Assembly (NCBI GenBank): GCA_017398595.1
Contig: JAFQFR010000045.1
Span: 1 to 53,970 of the forward strand
DNA: 53,970 bases
Source: Clostridia bacterium
Lineage (GTDB): Bacteria; Bacillota; Clostridia; Oscillospirales; CAG-272
Reading direction: 5' to 3'
Shown here: positions 15,898 to 25,659 of the stretch, piece after piece
How positions within the stretch are numbered: position 1 is the stretch's first letter
Layout of the letters: each line of letters opens with the position of its first letter
Program-made: the position numbers and the translations under genes
The notes under the pieces: generated by a model
The model's input: only the letters and a program-made list of their open reading frames with translations
Told to the model about the DNA's origin: nothing
The model's database searches: none

Positions 15898-17678
15898 CAC
15901 TGTGTCTTAAAGCGGTCGGACAGCCAATCGTCAAAGCTGGTGGTGGCTTTCGTGGTTGCCGTGGTCGTCTCGGTGGTAACAGCGGGCGCTTCCGTGGTCA
16001 CGGGCGGCTCGGTCGTGACAGGCTTTTCGACAGGCGCGGGGCCCTTGGAGATCACAAAGCTGATCTTTGCCACGCCCTTGGGCGCGCTGGTGCCCACCGC
16101 CAGGCTCTGCTCAATGATCGTACCGTAGGAGTAATCGCTGTACTGATAGCTGATCGTACCGAGACGCAGGTCGCTCTGCACGAGCATTTCGTATGCGTCC
16201 ACGGTCGTTCTGCCGATAAAGCTGGGGACAACGGTGGTATCCACCATTTCGCCCTTGCTGACCAGAACGATGACCGTACTGCCCGCCGCAACAGGCTCAC
16301 CCGCCTTCGGCGTGGTCGAAATGACACAGTCATCCGGTACAATATCATTATATTCCTCGATCAGCGAAACCTTGAAACCTTTATTTTTCAGTGTAAGCTG
16401 TGTCTGCCGCTTGTCTGCATAGGTGTAGTCCTCCATGACCGACTGCTCAATACCCTGGCTGACATAGAGCGTCAGATCGGCGATCTGCTGCCCCTGCGTA
16501 CCCTTACGGGTGGAACCCGCTAGAGGGCTCTGCCGCAGGATCTTGCCGCTCTCGATCGTCTCGGAATACTCATACTTGACCTTGACACGGTAAATATCGT
16601 CCAGTTCGGCGAGAAGCTCTTCGCTGTACATATCGCCGACATAGTCCTCGACCGTGATCGTGATCGTGTTGTCCGATTCTTCGCTGAAGAAAACATCCTT
16701 TACGACGGTAACAGCGCTGATGATCGCTACCAGAAGGAACGCCGTAACCACGCCCATGATGACAGAGAGCATAGAGCCTTTCTTTTTCTGCTTCTTCGGC
16801 TTTGCGGGCGACTGATTCTTCTGACGGAACACAACGCCCGGATTCTCGCGCACCTTGAGCAGCAGATCGATCATCTGCGTTGCAGTCTGGAAACGCTTGT
16901 CCTTATCCTTCTCCATGGCAAACAGCACGATCTGCTCGAGTCCCTTCGGGATGGTGGGAACGATCTCGCTGGGGGCTTTCGGCTGCTCGTTGATCTGCTT
17001 GAGTGCGATGCTGACGGGATTCTCCGCGTCAAAGGGCAGCTTGCCAGTGAGCATTTCGTACATCATAACGCCGACCGAATAGAGGTCGGCACGGCGGTCG
17101 ATGCCCTTTTCGCCCGCTGCCTGCTCGGGACTGATGTAATATACGGTGCCGATCGCCTTATCGGTAGCGGTCAGCGTCTTGGCGTCGGGCAGCTTCGCAA
17201 TGCCGAAATCGGTCACCTTGATCTGTCCGTTTTTCAGCAGCATGATGTTCTGCGGCTTGATGTCGCGGTGGATCACGCCGCCGAGATGCGCATGCTCGAG
17301 CGCGCGCAGGATCTGGATCGAATAGGAGATGGTCTCCTTGACCGACAGCGCACCCTTGCGCTCCATGTAGGTCTTGAGCGTGATACCGTCGATGTACTCC
17401 ATGACGATATACTTGTTTTCGCCCTTGACCGAAACGTCAAAGATCTTGACGATATTGGCGTGCGAAAGCATCAGAACCGCCTTGGACTCGTTGATAAAGC
17501 GCTGAACCGAAACCTCATCGGAGGCAAATTCATCCTTGAGGATCTTCACGGCAACCGTGATCTTGCGGAAGGTGTCATCCGCCTCGAACACCATTGCCAT
17601 GCCGCCGATGCCGACCAGCCGCTTGATCTTATAGCGTCCGTCCAGGAGCAGTCCGATATAATTGTTATACTGATCCAT
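15897..17678 (-). CDS. prkC: PASTA-domain serine/threonine protein kinase
   Basis: 593 aa. Kinase domain (about 14-275): glycine loop GIGGMAMVFEA, Lys45, catalytic HRD at 137-139, DFG at 157-159, SPEQA in the activation segment. One membrane helix (about 303-326) follows a basic stretch, then three PASTA repeats outside the cell and a Pro/Thr-rich tail ending SFDDWLSDRFKTQ. The kinase senses muropeptide or lipid II in known members and controls growth and cell-wall functions. The partner phosphatase gene lies 12 nt upstream. Confidence 0.96.
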   Translation of the reverse strand: MDQYNNYIGLLLDGRYKIKRLVGIGGMAMVFEADDTFRKITVAVKILKDEFASDEVSVQRFINESKAVLMLSHANIVKIFDVSVKGENKYIVMEYIDGITLKTYMERKGALSVKETISYSIQILRALEHAHLGGVIHRDIKPQNIMLLKNGQIKVTDFGIAKLPDAKTLTATDKAIGTVYYISPEQAAGEKGIDRRADLYSVGVMMYEMLTGKLPFDAENPVSIALKQINEQPKAPSEIVPTIPKGLEQIVLFAMEKDKDKRFQTATQMIDLLLKVRENPGVVFRQKNQSPAKPKKQKKKGSMLSVIMGVVTAFLLVAIISAVTVVKDVFFSEESDNTITITVEDYVGDMYSEELLAELDDIYRVKVKYEYSETIESGKILRQSPLAGSTRKGTQGQQIADLTLYVSQGIEQSVMEDYTYADKRQTQLTLKNKGFKVSLIEEYNDIVPDDCVISTTPKAGEPVAAGSTVIVLVSKGEMVDTTVVPSFIGRTTVDAYEMLVQSDLRLGTISYQYSDYSYGTIIEQSLAVGTSAPKGVAKISFVISKGPAPVEKPVTTEPPVTTEAPAVTTETTTATTKATTSFDDWLSDRFKTQ

Positions 17679-17690
17679 ATCTATCTCCGA

Positions 17691-18434
17691 TTATTTTAAT
17701 TTTGCAACGATCGCGGTAATATTGTCACTGCCGCCCGCGGCGTTTGCCGCATCGACCATTGCTCTTGCCATCGACTCGCAGTCCTCGTGCGTGCGGCAGA
17801 ACTCTGCCAGCGCGGGCGCGTCGAAATATCCCGAAAGGCCGTCGGAACAGAGCAGCAGCGTCTTACCCTTATACTGCTTTTTTTCGAGCACCGAAACATC
17901 CACGCTGACCTCTTTGTCTACGCCGACTGCGCGGGTGATGATATTCTTCTTGGGATTGGTGCGCGCCTCCTCGGGCGTGATCTTGCCAATATCGACAAGA
18001 TACTGCACAAAGGAGTGATCGCGCGTGATCTGCATGGCGCCGTCGCTGTCAAGGAGATACGCACGGCTGTCTCCCACGTTGGCAACATACACCTTATCGG
18101 CGATACAGAGCGCGGCAACCATCGTCGTGCCCATGCCCTCGTAGGTCGCATCGGTCGTGGCGAGCGAAAAGACCTTGAAGTTGGCGCGATCCGCCGCGGA
18201 CGCAAGCGCCGCCTGGATCGCCGCAGGCTCGGTCCTGCCGCCCTCGCGGAAGAAGCCGTCAAAATACTTTTCGACCTCGTCGCGCGCCATGGCGGAAGCC
18301 GCCTCGCCCGCTTTCGCACCGCCCATGCCGTCAAAGACGGCAAACAGTGCCGCATCGCCGTATTCCTTTACAAGGTAGCTGTCCTCGTTGTGCTCGCGGA
18401 CGCTGCCCACATCGGTAATTGCAAAATGTTCCAC
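17691..18434 (-). CDS. prpC: PP2C-type serine/threonine phosphatase
   Basis: 247 aa. Metal-dependent phosphatase reversing the PASTA kinase. Motifs: SVREHNEDS, the metal Asp in FAVFDGMGG, NVGDSRAYL, TRDHSFVQ and GSDNITAIV. The GTG at 18434 was chosen because AAAGG lies 8 nt upstream and the family starts just before the DVGSVREHNED block; the longer reading from 18527 would overlap rlmN and lacks support. Soluble. Confidence 0.95.
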   Translation of the reverse strand: MEHFAITDVGSVREHNEDSYLVKEYGDAALFAVFDGMGGAKAGEAASAMARDEVEKYFDGFFREGGRTEPAAIQAALASAADRANFKVFSLATTDATYEGMGTTMVAALCIADKVYVANVGDSRAYLLDSDGAMQITRDHSFVQYLVDIGKITPEEARTNPKKNIITRAVGVDKEVSVDVSVLEKKQYKGKTLLLCSDGLSGYFDAPALAEFCRTHEDCESMARAMVDAANAAGGSDNITAIVAKLK

Positions 18435-18462
18435 TGAGATGACCTTTCCTTTCTCCGCACAG

Positions 18463-19527
18463 TTACGGATTCTCCTGTGCGGCGGACTTTGCCGTCTGCC
18501 CTCTGCGGAGCTGTCCGCAGGAGGCATTTATATCGGGACCGAGCGTGCGGCGGATCGTTGCCGTCAGACCCGCATCGGTCAGGATCTTCTGAAAATGTTC
18601 TATGCTGCGTCGGTCGCCCTGCGAAAAACCGCTCTCGCGCACGGGGTTGACCGGAATGAGATTGACATGCAGCGCATCCGAGCGCGAAAAGTAGCGGCGC
18701 AGCAGTGCGCACAGCTCCTTGGCGTCCGCCTCGCTGTCGTTCTGCCCTGCAATGAGGGTGTACTCGATTGAAACGCGCCTGCCCGTAGCATCAAAATAAT
18801 GCTTGACCGCGCTAAGCAGCTCATCGATGCCCCACTTGCGGTTGACGGGCATCAGCGCGCTGCGGCGCTCATCATTGGAGGCATGCAGCGAAATCGAAAG
18901 CGTGATCTGGAAGTCCTCTTTTTCGAGTTCCCTGATCTTTTCGACCACGCCCGAGGTCGAGACCGAGATATGCCGCGCACCGATGTTGAGACCATCGGGC
19001 GAGGTGACCAGCTTCAAAAACTTTACGGTATTTTTGTAGTTGTCGAGCGGTTCGCCGATGCCCATCATCACGATGCCGTCGATGCGCTCGCCGATGTCGC
19101 GCTGTGCGCGCACGATCTGCCCGAGCATCTCGGACGGCGCAAGGTCGCGCACCTTGCCGCCGATGGTGGAAGCGCAGAAGCGGCAGCCCATGCGGCAGCC
19201 GACCTGCGAGGAAATGCAGATGGTGGTGCCGTGCTTATAGTACATCACGACCGACTCCACGCACTCTCCGTCGGGAAAGCGGAAAAGGTATTTGACCGTG
19301 CCGTCCACCGCCGAGACCAGCTTGCGCTCGATCTCGGGAATGCCGCTGTAGCAAGTTTCGGCGAGCTTTTCCCGCAGAGCCTTGGACAGATTGGACATGC
19401 CGTCAAAGTCCACGCCGCGGCAAAGCCACTCATAGATCTGCTTTGCGCGGAAGCGGCTCTCGCCGATCGACTGTATGTAGCTTTCAAGCTCGGCAAGAGA
19501 AAGCGAGCCGATGTCTGTCTTTGCCAT
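18463..19527 (-). CDS. rlmN: Dual-specificity 23S rRNA/tRNA adenine-C2 methyltransferase
   Basis: 354 aa. Radical SAM enzyme methylating A2503 of 23S rRNA and A37 of some tRNAs. The cluster motif CRMGCRFCAS binds 4Fe-4S. The C-terminal Cys in NASCGQLRRG is the expected methyl-carrying residue. SAM-binding GIGEPLDNY is present. Start has AAAGGG and lies 2 nt after the rsmB stop. Confidence 0.97.
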   Translation of the reverse strand: MAKTDIGSLSLAELESYIQSIGESRFRAKQIYEWLCRGVDFDGMSNLSKALREKLAETCYSGIPEIERKLVSAVDGTVKYLFRFPDGECVESVVMYYKHGTTICISSQVGCRMGCRFCASTIGGKVRDLAPSEMLGQIVRAQRDIGERIDGIVMMGIGEPLDNYKNTVKFLKLVTSPDGLNIGARHISVSTSGVVEKIRELEKEDFQITLSISLHASNDERRSALMPVNRKWGIDELLSAVKHYFDATGRRVSIEYTLIAGQNDSEADAKELCALLRRYFSRSDALHVNLIPVNPVRESGFSQGDRRSIEHFQKILTDAGLTATIRRTLGPDINASCGQLRRGQTAKSAAQENP

Positions 19528-19529
19528 AA

Positions 19530-20828
19530 CTACCCTTTCTGTAAAAGTGCGATAAAGAATCCGTCCCGCTCACCGTCGGGCAGCAGCGTCACGCAGCCGC
19601 GTGTGCTCTGCACGTCGCCGAGCGAAAAATCGGTGTAGTGAAAATCTCTGTGTGTGTCGAGAAAGCGGTAGAAATTCTCCTCGTTCTCCGCTTTTGTCAG
19701 CGTGCAGGTCGAATAGAGCAGCCTGCCGCCCTCTTTTAAATACTCTGCCGAGGCGCAGAGAATCGCATAACCGAGCGGAGCAAGTGTCTGCCACGCGTCG
19801 GAATCGTGAAAGCGAATTTCGGGTTTCTTTGCCATCACGCCGAGCCCCGAACAGGGCACGTCACAGATGACAAAATCGCATTTGCCTTTCAAGTCCTGGC
19901 ACGGCGTGCTCGAATCGCGCGCCGCCGCGGTGATGATGTCGATGCCGAGCCGCTTCGCGCCGCTCGTGATCAGCGGCAGCTTGCTCTCGTGCAGGTCAAA
20001 GGCGTGGATCTCGCCGCGATTTTGCATGCAGAGCGCGGCATGAAAGCTCTTCGATCCCGGACAGGCACACGCGTCCGCGCCGATCTCACCCGCCTTCGGG
20101 GAAAGCACGCTGATCGCGATCTGCGAAGCCTCGTCCTGCACGAAGAAATTCTGCTCGCCGAGCAGCTCACACAGGCGATCATGGCTGACATTTCCATAAA
20201 TGCGGATGCCGCGCGGGGATGCCGTGCATCGCCTTGCGTCCAGACCCGCGGATGTGAGCGTTTCCAGCGCGTTTTCCACTGTAATGTGCAGCGTGTTGAC
20301 GCAGATCGTCATCGGCGGGTGCTTTGCAAGGTTTCCAAGCACGGCTTCGGTCACCTCACCGAGGTTGTCACAAAGGAGCGCGACCGTGTCGCGCGGGAAA
20401 GAATACGCCACTGCCATACGGGAAAGCGCATCTTCGGGCAGCGGGATACTTCCCTTTTGTCTGAGGTAGCCGCGCAGCACACCGTTTAGGAATGCGCGCT
20501 CGCCCTGGCTCTTGCCGAGGCGGACCGTCTCGGAGACGGCGGCATGCGGCGGGATGCGGTCGAGGTACATCAGCTGATACAGCCCCAGCCGCAAAGTCAT
20601 CGCGAGCCGCGCACCGATCTTGTCGATCGGGCGGTCGCAGAGCTTTTCTATAAAATAATCGAGTGTCACGCGCCGCTCGGTCACGCCGTATACGAGATTT
20701 GTGAGCAGTGCGCGGTCGCGCTCGTCACACGCAATGCCGTCCAGCGCGGCACCGAGCGTCAGCGCGATGTATTTATCCTTCTGCTCGGCATCCCGCAGGA
20801 TGGAGAGCGCGGTTTTACGAATATCCAT
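19530..20828 (-). CDS. rsmB: 16S rRNA m5C967 methyltransferase
   Basis: 432 aa. An N-terminal NusB-like RNA-binding domain (about 1-130; ALLTNLVYGV, LYQLMYLDRIP) precedes a Rossmann methyltransferase domain. The SAM motif is ACPGSKSFH and the nucleophile Cys lies in DVPCSGLGV, with a second Cys in YSTCTL. The start directly follows the yugP stop with only a weak ribosome site, suggesting coupled translation. Confidence 0.95.
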   Translation of the reverse strand: MDIRKTALSILRDAEQKDKYIALTLGAALDGIACDERDRALLTNLVYGVTERRVTLDYFIEKLCDRPIDKIGARLAMTLRLGLYQLMYLDRIPPHAAVSETVRLGKSQGERAFLNGVLRGYLRQKGSIPLPEDALSRMAVAYSFPRDTVALLCDNLGEVTEAVLGNLAKHPPMTICVNTLHITVENALETLTSAGLDARRCTASPRGIRIYGNVSHDRLCELLGEQNFFVQDEASQIAISVLSPKAGEIGADACACPGSKSFHAALCMQNRGEIHAFDLHESKLPLITSGAKRLGIDIITAAARDSSTPCQDLKGKCDFVICDVPCSGLGVMAKKPEIRFHDSDAWQTLAPLGYAILCASAEYLKEGGRLLYSTCTLTKAENEENFYRFLDTHRDFHYTDFSLGDVQSTRGCVTLLPDGERDGFFIALLQKG

Positions 20829-21530
20829 TTATCTACGATTGTTTCTGCGATTCACTAAGAGGAACAAGCGCAGCAGGTTGGCAAGCGATACCGCAAGCGC
20901 CGCTACATAGGTCATTGCCGCCGCGCGGAGCACCTTTTTGGAGCCGTTTATCTCGGTCTCGCCCATGCCGGCATTCTCCATCGTTTCGATCGCGCGGGAG
21001 GAAGCGTTAAACTCGACCGGCAGAGTGATGAGCTGAAAGATGGTGGAAAGGCTGAACGCTCCGATGCCGATATACGCAAGCGTCGGTGCCGAAAGCAGCA
21101 GACCGATGAGTACAAGCGGCAGCGCAAGATTCGATCCGATGTTGGTGATCGGGATGATCGCGGCACGCAGCTTGATGGGTGCATAACCTACGGCATACTG
21201 CACCGCGTGTCCCGCCTCATGTGCGGCAACGCCGACCGCTGCAACCGTGTTTGCGTCATATACGCTTTCGGACAGGCGAATGGTGTTGGTCTTCGGATCG
21301 AAATGATCGGTGAGGTTCCCTGAAACCCGCTCGATCGTAACACCCGTAACGCCGTTTGCCGCAAGGACACGGCGGGCGCTCTCCGCACCCGTCAGCCCCG
21401 CGCGCGAGGCAACCTTGCTGTATTTTTGAAAGGTAGAGTTGACCGATGCGCTTGCGATCATCGCAAAGATTGCAGCGATCAACACAAAAATGAGACCAAC
21501 ATCCATATAATATGGGAAGTAAAATGGCAT
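20829..21530 (-). CDS. YugP-type membrane zinc metallopeptidase
   Basis: 233 aa. An N-terminal membrane helix (residues about 6-28) precedes a domain with HEAGHAVQYA, the HExxH zinc site of the Zn_peptidase_2 family (B. subtilis YugP). Two or three further hydrophobic segments lie at about 115-160 and 205-225. Substrate unknown. AGGAGAAC precedes the ATG. It sits between fmt and rsmB, a recurrent arrangement in Clostridia. Confidence 0.88.
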   Translation of the reverse strand: MPFYFPYYMDVGLIFVLIAAIFAMIASASVNSTFQKYSKVASRAGLTGAESARRVLAANGVTGVTIERVSGNLTDHFDPKTNTIRLSESVYDANTVAAVGVAAHEAGHAVQYAVGYAPIKLRAAIIPITNIGSNLALPLVLIGLLLSAPTLAYIGIGAFSLSTIFQLITLPVEFNASSRAIETMENAGMGETEINGSKKVLRAAAMTYVAALAVSLANLLRLFLLVNRRNNRR

Positions 21531-21531
21531 A

Positions 21532-22470
21532 TTACTGTTCTCCTAATCTGTCGCCAACAGCGATCTGTCTGCCGTTCAGCATATCGGCGGCACTCTGCGC
21601 CTTTTTGCCCTCGGGAACCATCGTTTCAAAAACGATCAGACCGCCGTGCGCCGCAACGGCAATGCCGTTTTTATCGGCACGAACGACTTTTCCGTATTCT
21701 TCCACGGGATCGCCCTTTTCATACCGTGCTTTCAGGATTTTGAGCAGCTTGCCGCTTGGCAGCGTGGTAAACGCCAGCGGGAACGGCGAAAGTCCGCGGA
21801 TGCGGTCGTGGAGCTCCTTGACATCAGTGGAAAAATCTATGCGGCACTCCGCTTTTTCGATTTTAGCGGCGTGGGTGGCAAGGCTGTCATCCTGCTTTTC
21901 GGGGTGCAGCTCGCCTTTTTTCGCTGCGTCCACCGTGCGGAGCAGCACTCGCGCGCCTGCCGCGCCGAGCTTGTCATGTACGGTCTCGAAATTGTCATCC
22001 TCGGCGATGGCAACTTCTTCTTTCAGAAGCATGTCACCCGTGTCAATTCCCTCCGCCATGTACATGGAGGTCACACCCGAAACCGTCTCGCCCTCCATGA
22101 TCGCGCGCTGCATGGGTGCCGCGCCGCGAAATTTAGGCAGAAGCGAGCCGTGGATGTTGATGCATCCGTACTTCGGATAGTCGAGCACATATTTCGGTAA
22201 GATCTTGCCGTACGCAACAACAACGATCATATCGGGCGCAAGACGCTCGAGTTCTTCTGCGAATGCGCCGTCTTTCAGCGTCGTCGGCTGAAACACGGGG
22301 ATGCCCCGCTCGGTCGCGTACACCTTGACTGGCGGAGGAGTTAGCGTATAGCCGCGTCCTTTCGGCTTATCGGGTTGTGTGACCACGCCGATGATCTCTT
22401 CGCCCGCCTTGCAGAGCGCATCTAAGGAAAAGAGCGCAAAATCGGGCGTACCCATAAACAGTATCTTCAT
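21532..22470 (-). CDS. fmt: Methionyl-tRNA formyltransferase
   Basis: 312 aa. Formylates initiator Met-tRNA. Motifs: MGTPDFA at the N-terminus, AYGKILP, and NIHGSLLPKFRGAAP, which contains the folate-binding catalytic region; the C-terminal RNA-binding domain starts near residue 205. The start abuts the def stop, pairing formylation with deformylation. Confidence 0.97.
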   Translation of the reverse strand: MKILFMGTPDFALFSLDALCKAGEEIIGVVTQPDKPKGRGYTLTPPPVKVYATERGIPVFQPTTLKDGAFAEELERLAPDMIVVVAYGKILPKYVLDYPKYGCINIHGSLLPKFRGAAPMQRAIMEGETVSGVTSMYMAEGIDTGDMLLKEEVAIAEDDNFETVHDKLGAAGARVLLRTVDAAKKGELHPEKQDDSLATHAAKIEKAECRIDFSTDVKELHDRIRGLSPFPLAFTTLPSGKLLKILKARYEKGDPVEEYGKVVRADKNGIAVAAHGGLIVFETMVPEGKKAQSAADMLNGRQIAVGDRLGEQ

Positions 22471-22944
22471 TTAACCCACCTCATCGGGATCAAGATAGCG
22501 TACCAAATGTTTTTGGTCAATGAACAGCTCGCCGTCGAGATGGTCGAGCTCGTGGCAGAACGCGCGGGCGAGCAGATCACTGCCCTTATATTCCACGATC
22601 CTGCCGTGGCGATCCATCGCGCGAACCTTTACCTTTGCGGGGCGGCGGGTGATCCCCCATTTGCCGGGGACGGAGAGACAGCCCTCTGCCTCCTCCTGCA
22701 CACCGCTCTCGGCGATGATCTCGGGGTTGATCAGCTCGATCAGTCCGCTCTCCTCGGTCTCGATGACGACCACGCGGCGCAGCACGCCGACCTGTACAGC
22801 CGCAAGACCGCAGCCGTTTGCTGCACGCATAGTCTCCGTCATGTCGTCAAGCAAGGTGAGGATGCGCGGCGTGATCTCGGTAACAGGGCGGCTGCTCTTG
22901 CGCAGCAGCGGGTCGCCCTCTTTGACAATTTGCAGTTTTGCCAT
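22471..22944 (-). CDS. def: Peptide deformylase
   Basis: 157 aa. Removes the N-formyl group from new proteins. All three motifs are present: GCGLAAVQVG, EGCLSVP and HELDHLDG. ATG at 22944 has AGAGGAAT upstream and matches the family start (MAKLQIV); an open frame continues upstream into priA but is not needed. Metal ligands are the Cys of EGCLS and the two His. Confidence 0.97.
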   Translation of the reverse strand: MAKLQIVKEGDPLLRKSSRPVTEITPRILTLLDDMTETMRAANGCGLAAVQVGVLRRVVVIETEESGLIELINPEIIAESGVQEEAEGCLSVPGKWGITRRPAKVKVRAMDRHGRIVEYKGSDLLARAFCHELDHLDGELFIDQKHLVRYLDPDEVG

Positions 22945-22967
22945 GTGTATATTCCTCTCTTTCGGAA

Positions 22968-25193
22968 CTAAATGCCGGTGGGATTGATGTCCACACCGCA
23001 GGTAACATGCTTGTATTTCGGGGTGTTGAAATGCTCGAGCACCTCGCCGAGCAGCTGCAGCAGCTTCTTGCTGCGGCGGCATTTCAGCACGATGCGCATA
23101 CGATAGCGCTCGTCGATCTTGTACACGGTCGCCTCAAAGGGACCGAACGAAATGATCGGCACATTCTTATATTCGCCCGTCGTTTTCTTCTTAAGCATCT
23201 CGAAAATTTCGAGCGCGCATTTTTCGCAGTCGATCTCGCTGTGCGATACGATCGACAGCACCGCAATGTCGCAGAACGGCGGGAAGGTAAACGCCTTTCG
23301 GATGCGGATGTCCCGCTCGTAAAACGCCTTGTAGTCCTGCGCGGCGGCAAGTCGGATGACCTCATGCTTCGGGTTCATGGTCTGAATGATCGCAACGCCC
23401 TTCTTTTCGGCGCGTCCTGCGCGCCCGATGACCTGCGTGAGCATCGAAAAGGTGCGCTCGCCCGCGCGGAAGTCATCCATATATAAGGTAGAGTCGGCGT
23501 TCAGCACGCCAACGAGGGTAACATCGGGGAAATCGTGCCCCTTGGCAACCATCTGGGTGCCGAGCAGCACATCCGCCTTATGCGCGCGAAACTCGGTGAG
23601 CATCGTGTCATAGGCGCTTTTTTTCGTGGTGGTATCGGCGTCCATGCGCATAAGTTTTCCGCGGAATTTCTCGCCAAACTCCTCCTCCACCTTCTGCGTG
23701 CCGTATCCCATAAAGGCAAGGTGACTGCCCTTGCAGGAGGGGCACGTTTGCGGGATCTGCGAGCGATACCCGCAGTAGTGGCAGAGCAGATGATCGACCC
23801 GCCCGTGCTTGTGCCTTGTGAGCGACACCGAGCAGTGCGGACAGAGCACCGCCTCGCCGCAGTCGCGGCAAGTGAGAAACGCATTGTAGCCGCGGCGGTT
23901 GAGAAAGAGGATCGCCTGATCGCCGCCCGACAGCGTCTCGGTGAGCTTTTCGGAAAGCAGATTCCCGAACGGCGACAGATTGCCGCCGAGCGCATTTTTG
24001 CGCAGATCGTCTATGTACACCTCGGGCAACCGCGCGTTTCCGTAACGCTCGGTCAGCTCCACGAGGGTATAGACGCCGCTTTTTGCCTTGTAGTAGCTCT
24101 CGACCGAGGGCGTCGCGGACGCCAATAAAAGCAGTCCGCCGCATCTGCCAAGGCGAAATGCCGCTACATCGCGGGCATGGTATTTCGGACTCATGTCCGA
24201 TTTATAGGTGTGCTCCTGCTCCTCGTCGATGATGATCATGCCGAGGTTTTTAAGGGGCGCAAACACCGCGCTGCGCGTGCCGATGACGAGATCGACCTGC
24301 CCCTCGGCGATGCGGCGGTACGCGTCATACCGCTCTCCCGCCGAAAGCGAGGAGTGCAGCACGGCGACGCGCTCGCCGTAAAAGGAGCAGAACAGTCCGA
24401 CGGTTTGCGGCGTGAGCGAGATCTCGGGGACAAGGACGATCACGCCCTTGCCGCTCCCGACCACGCGGTCGATCATCGACTTCATCACGCGGGTCTTGCC
24501 GCTGCCGGTCACGCCGTAGAGCAGTGCGCATTTCGCCTCGCCGCTCTCGTACAGCGCACATAACGTATCAAACGCTTTGGTCTGATGGGGGCTGAGTACA
24601 TTCTTTTTGCCGTCCTCGACTTTGAGGTCGGCATACGGATTGCGGTAAAAGTCTTCCAAATGCACTTCGACCGCGCCCGCCGCTTTGAGTGCTTTCAGTT
24701 GGGCATTGCCCGTGCCCGTGGCTGCAAACAGCTCGCTGACAGGCGTAAATGCATCGCCGAGCGCCGCATACAGTGCCTTTTGCTTTTCGCCCCGCGGCGA
24801 AAACTCGAGGGCAGTGCGCCGCGCATAGACAATGCTCTTTTCCTGCGTGGCACTTTTCAGTGCGGAGAGCGGCGGCGTCAGAGCACGCACGGCATCCCCC
24901 GTGGTGCAGAGAGTGTACTCTTTTAAGAAGTCGCACACCGCAAGCTGCTCTTCTGAAAGCGTCACGCGAAAATGCACATCGAGGATGTCCTTGACGCGCT
25001 CGCTTTCGCATGCGTCTGTGACCTCGGTCACAAGCCCCATGCGCTTTTTATTGGCACTCGAAAAAGGAACGAAAACCAGCGAACCGCGGCTGACCTGCCC
25101 CGAAAAGCGCTCGGGGATGCGATAGTCAAACGGTCTGTCGAGCGCGCTCGGCGCATCGAGCAGCGTGACCTTTGCATATGCCGCTCCTTCCAT
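22968..25193 (-). CDS. priA: Primosomal protein N' (replication restart helicase)
   Basis: 741 aa. Superfamily 2 helicase that restarts stalled replication forks. An N-terminal DNA-binding part (about 1-200) is followed by Walker A GVTGSGKTRV, Walker B DEEQEHTYKS and a zinc module with Cys pairs (CRDCGEAVLCPHC, CHYCGYRSQIPQTCPSC). The helicase end includes QVIGRAGRAEKKG. AAAGGGAGAGACC precedes the ATG. Copy C of the three-stem element lies between rpoZ and this gene; coaBC, usual at this point in related genomes, is missing. Confidence 0.97.
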   Translation of the reverse strand: MEGAAYAKVTLLDAPSALDRPFDYRIPERFSGQVSRGSLVFVPFSSANKKRMGLVTEVTDACESERVKDILDVHFRVTLSEEQLAVCDFLKEYTLCTTGDAVRALTPPLSALKSATQEKSIVYARRTALEFSPRGEKQKALYAALGDAFTPVSELFAATGTGNAQLKALKAAGAVEVHLEDFYRNPYADLKVEDGKKNVLSPHQTKAFDTLCALYESGEAKCALLYGVTGSGKTRVMKSMIDRVVGSGKGVIVLVPEISLTPQTVGLFCSFYGERVAVLHSSLSAGERYDAYRRIAEGQVDLVIGTRSAVFAPLKNLGMIIIDEEQEHTYKSDMSPKYHARDVAAFRLGRCGGLLLLASATPSVESYYKAKSGVYTLVELTERYGNARLPEVYIDDLRKNALGGNLSPFGNLLSEKLTETLSGGDQAILFLNRRGYNAFLTCRDCGEAVLCPHCSVSLTRHKHGRVDHLLCHYCGYRSQIPQTCPSCKGSHLAFMGYGTQKVEEEFGEKFRGKLMRMDADTTTKKSAYDTMLTEFRAHKADVLLGTQMVAKGHDFPDVTLVGVLNADSTLYMDDFRAGERTFSMLTQVIGRAGRAEKKGVAIIQTMNPKHEVIRLAAAQDYKAFYERDIRIRKAFTFPPFCDIAVLSIVSHSEIDCEKCALEIFEMLKKKTTGEYKNVPIISFGPFEATVYKIDERYRMRIVLKCRRSKKLLQLLGEVLEHFNTPKYKHVTCGVDINPTGI

Positions 25194-25243
25194 GGTCTCT
25201 CCCTTTCCGACTCGTTTTATAATGCTAATAATTTAATAATTCC

Positions 25244-25389
25244 GTTTTAAAGACGGACATGCGCCGGCTTTAAAACTCCTTAAAGGGGCGGGCACGGTGA
25301 GTGCGACCTTCAGGTCGGTAGGAACTTTAGTTCCTTACACGCTGAGCCTTGCGCCCCTCTCCACTTGAAAATCCTTGGATTTTCAAGTG
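25244..25389 (-). repeat. Three-stem intergenic element, copy C (enlarged stem 2)
   Basis: Begins 1 nt after the rpoZ stop. Stem 1 is CACTTGAAAATCC with GGATTTTCAAGTG (13 bp, 25362-25389). Stem 2 base is AGGGGCG/CGCCCCT (25284-25290, 25352-25358). It carries an insertion with two extra hairpins (GACCT/AGGTC and GGAAC/GTTCC). The linker is TAAGGAG and stem 3 GTTTTAAAG/CTTTAAAAC. Compared with copy B, both arms of stem 1 are changed together. Confidence 0.85.
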
Positions 25390-25390
25390 A

Positions 25391-25657
25391 TTACTCTTCG
25401 GGGCGAATGATCGTATATTCACCGTCATGCAGTCTTGCAACTGCGTTCTTGACCGCCTTTTCGTCGCGGATGTCCTTGTCGATCAGCGCACTGATCGGCT
25501 TGTCTGTCTCCTTGCGCTCGATCAGCTTCTCTGCATAGGCTCTCTGCTCCACATACTCATCGGTGATGAGGCGTGCGCATTTTGCCGTTGCGATGACAAG
25601 CTCATAGCGGTTCAGTTCGTCGTTGGTCATTTCTTCTACAGAAGGCTTATTGATCAT
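25391..25657 (-). CDS. rpoZ: RNA polymerase omega subunit
   Basis: 88 aa. Assembly factor of RNA polymerase that wraps the beta-prime C-terminus. MINKPSVEEM, then NRYELVIATAKCAR and KPISALIDKDI are the usual omega blocks. GGAG precedes the ATG. It starts 2 nt after the gmk stop. The three-stem element copy C starts 1 nt past its stop. Confidence 0.93.
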   Translation of the reverse strand: MINKPSVEEMTNDELNRYELVIATAKCARLITDEYVEQRAYAEKLIERKETDKPISALIDKDIRDEKAVKNAVARLHDGEYTIIRPEE

Positions 25658-25659
25658 GG

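Noticed and set aside
18435..18527. Longer prpC start overlapping rlmN
   Set aside because: The extra 31 residues do not match PP2C proteins, and the GTG at 18434 has a good ribosome site.
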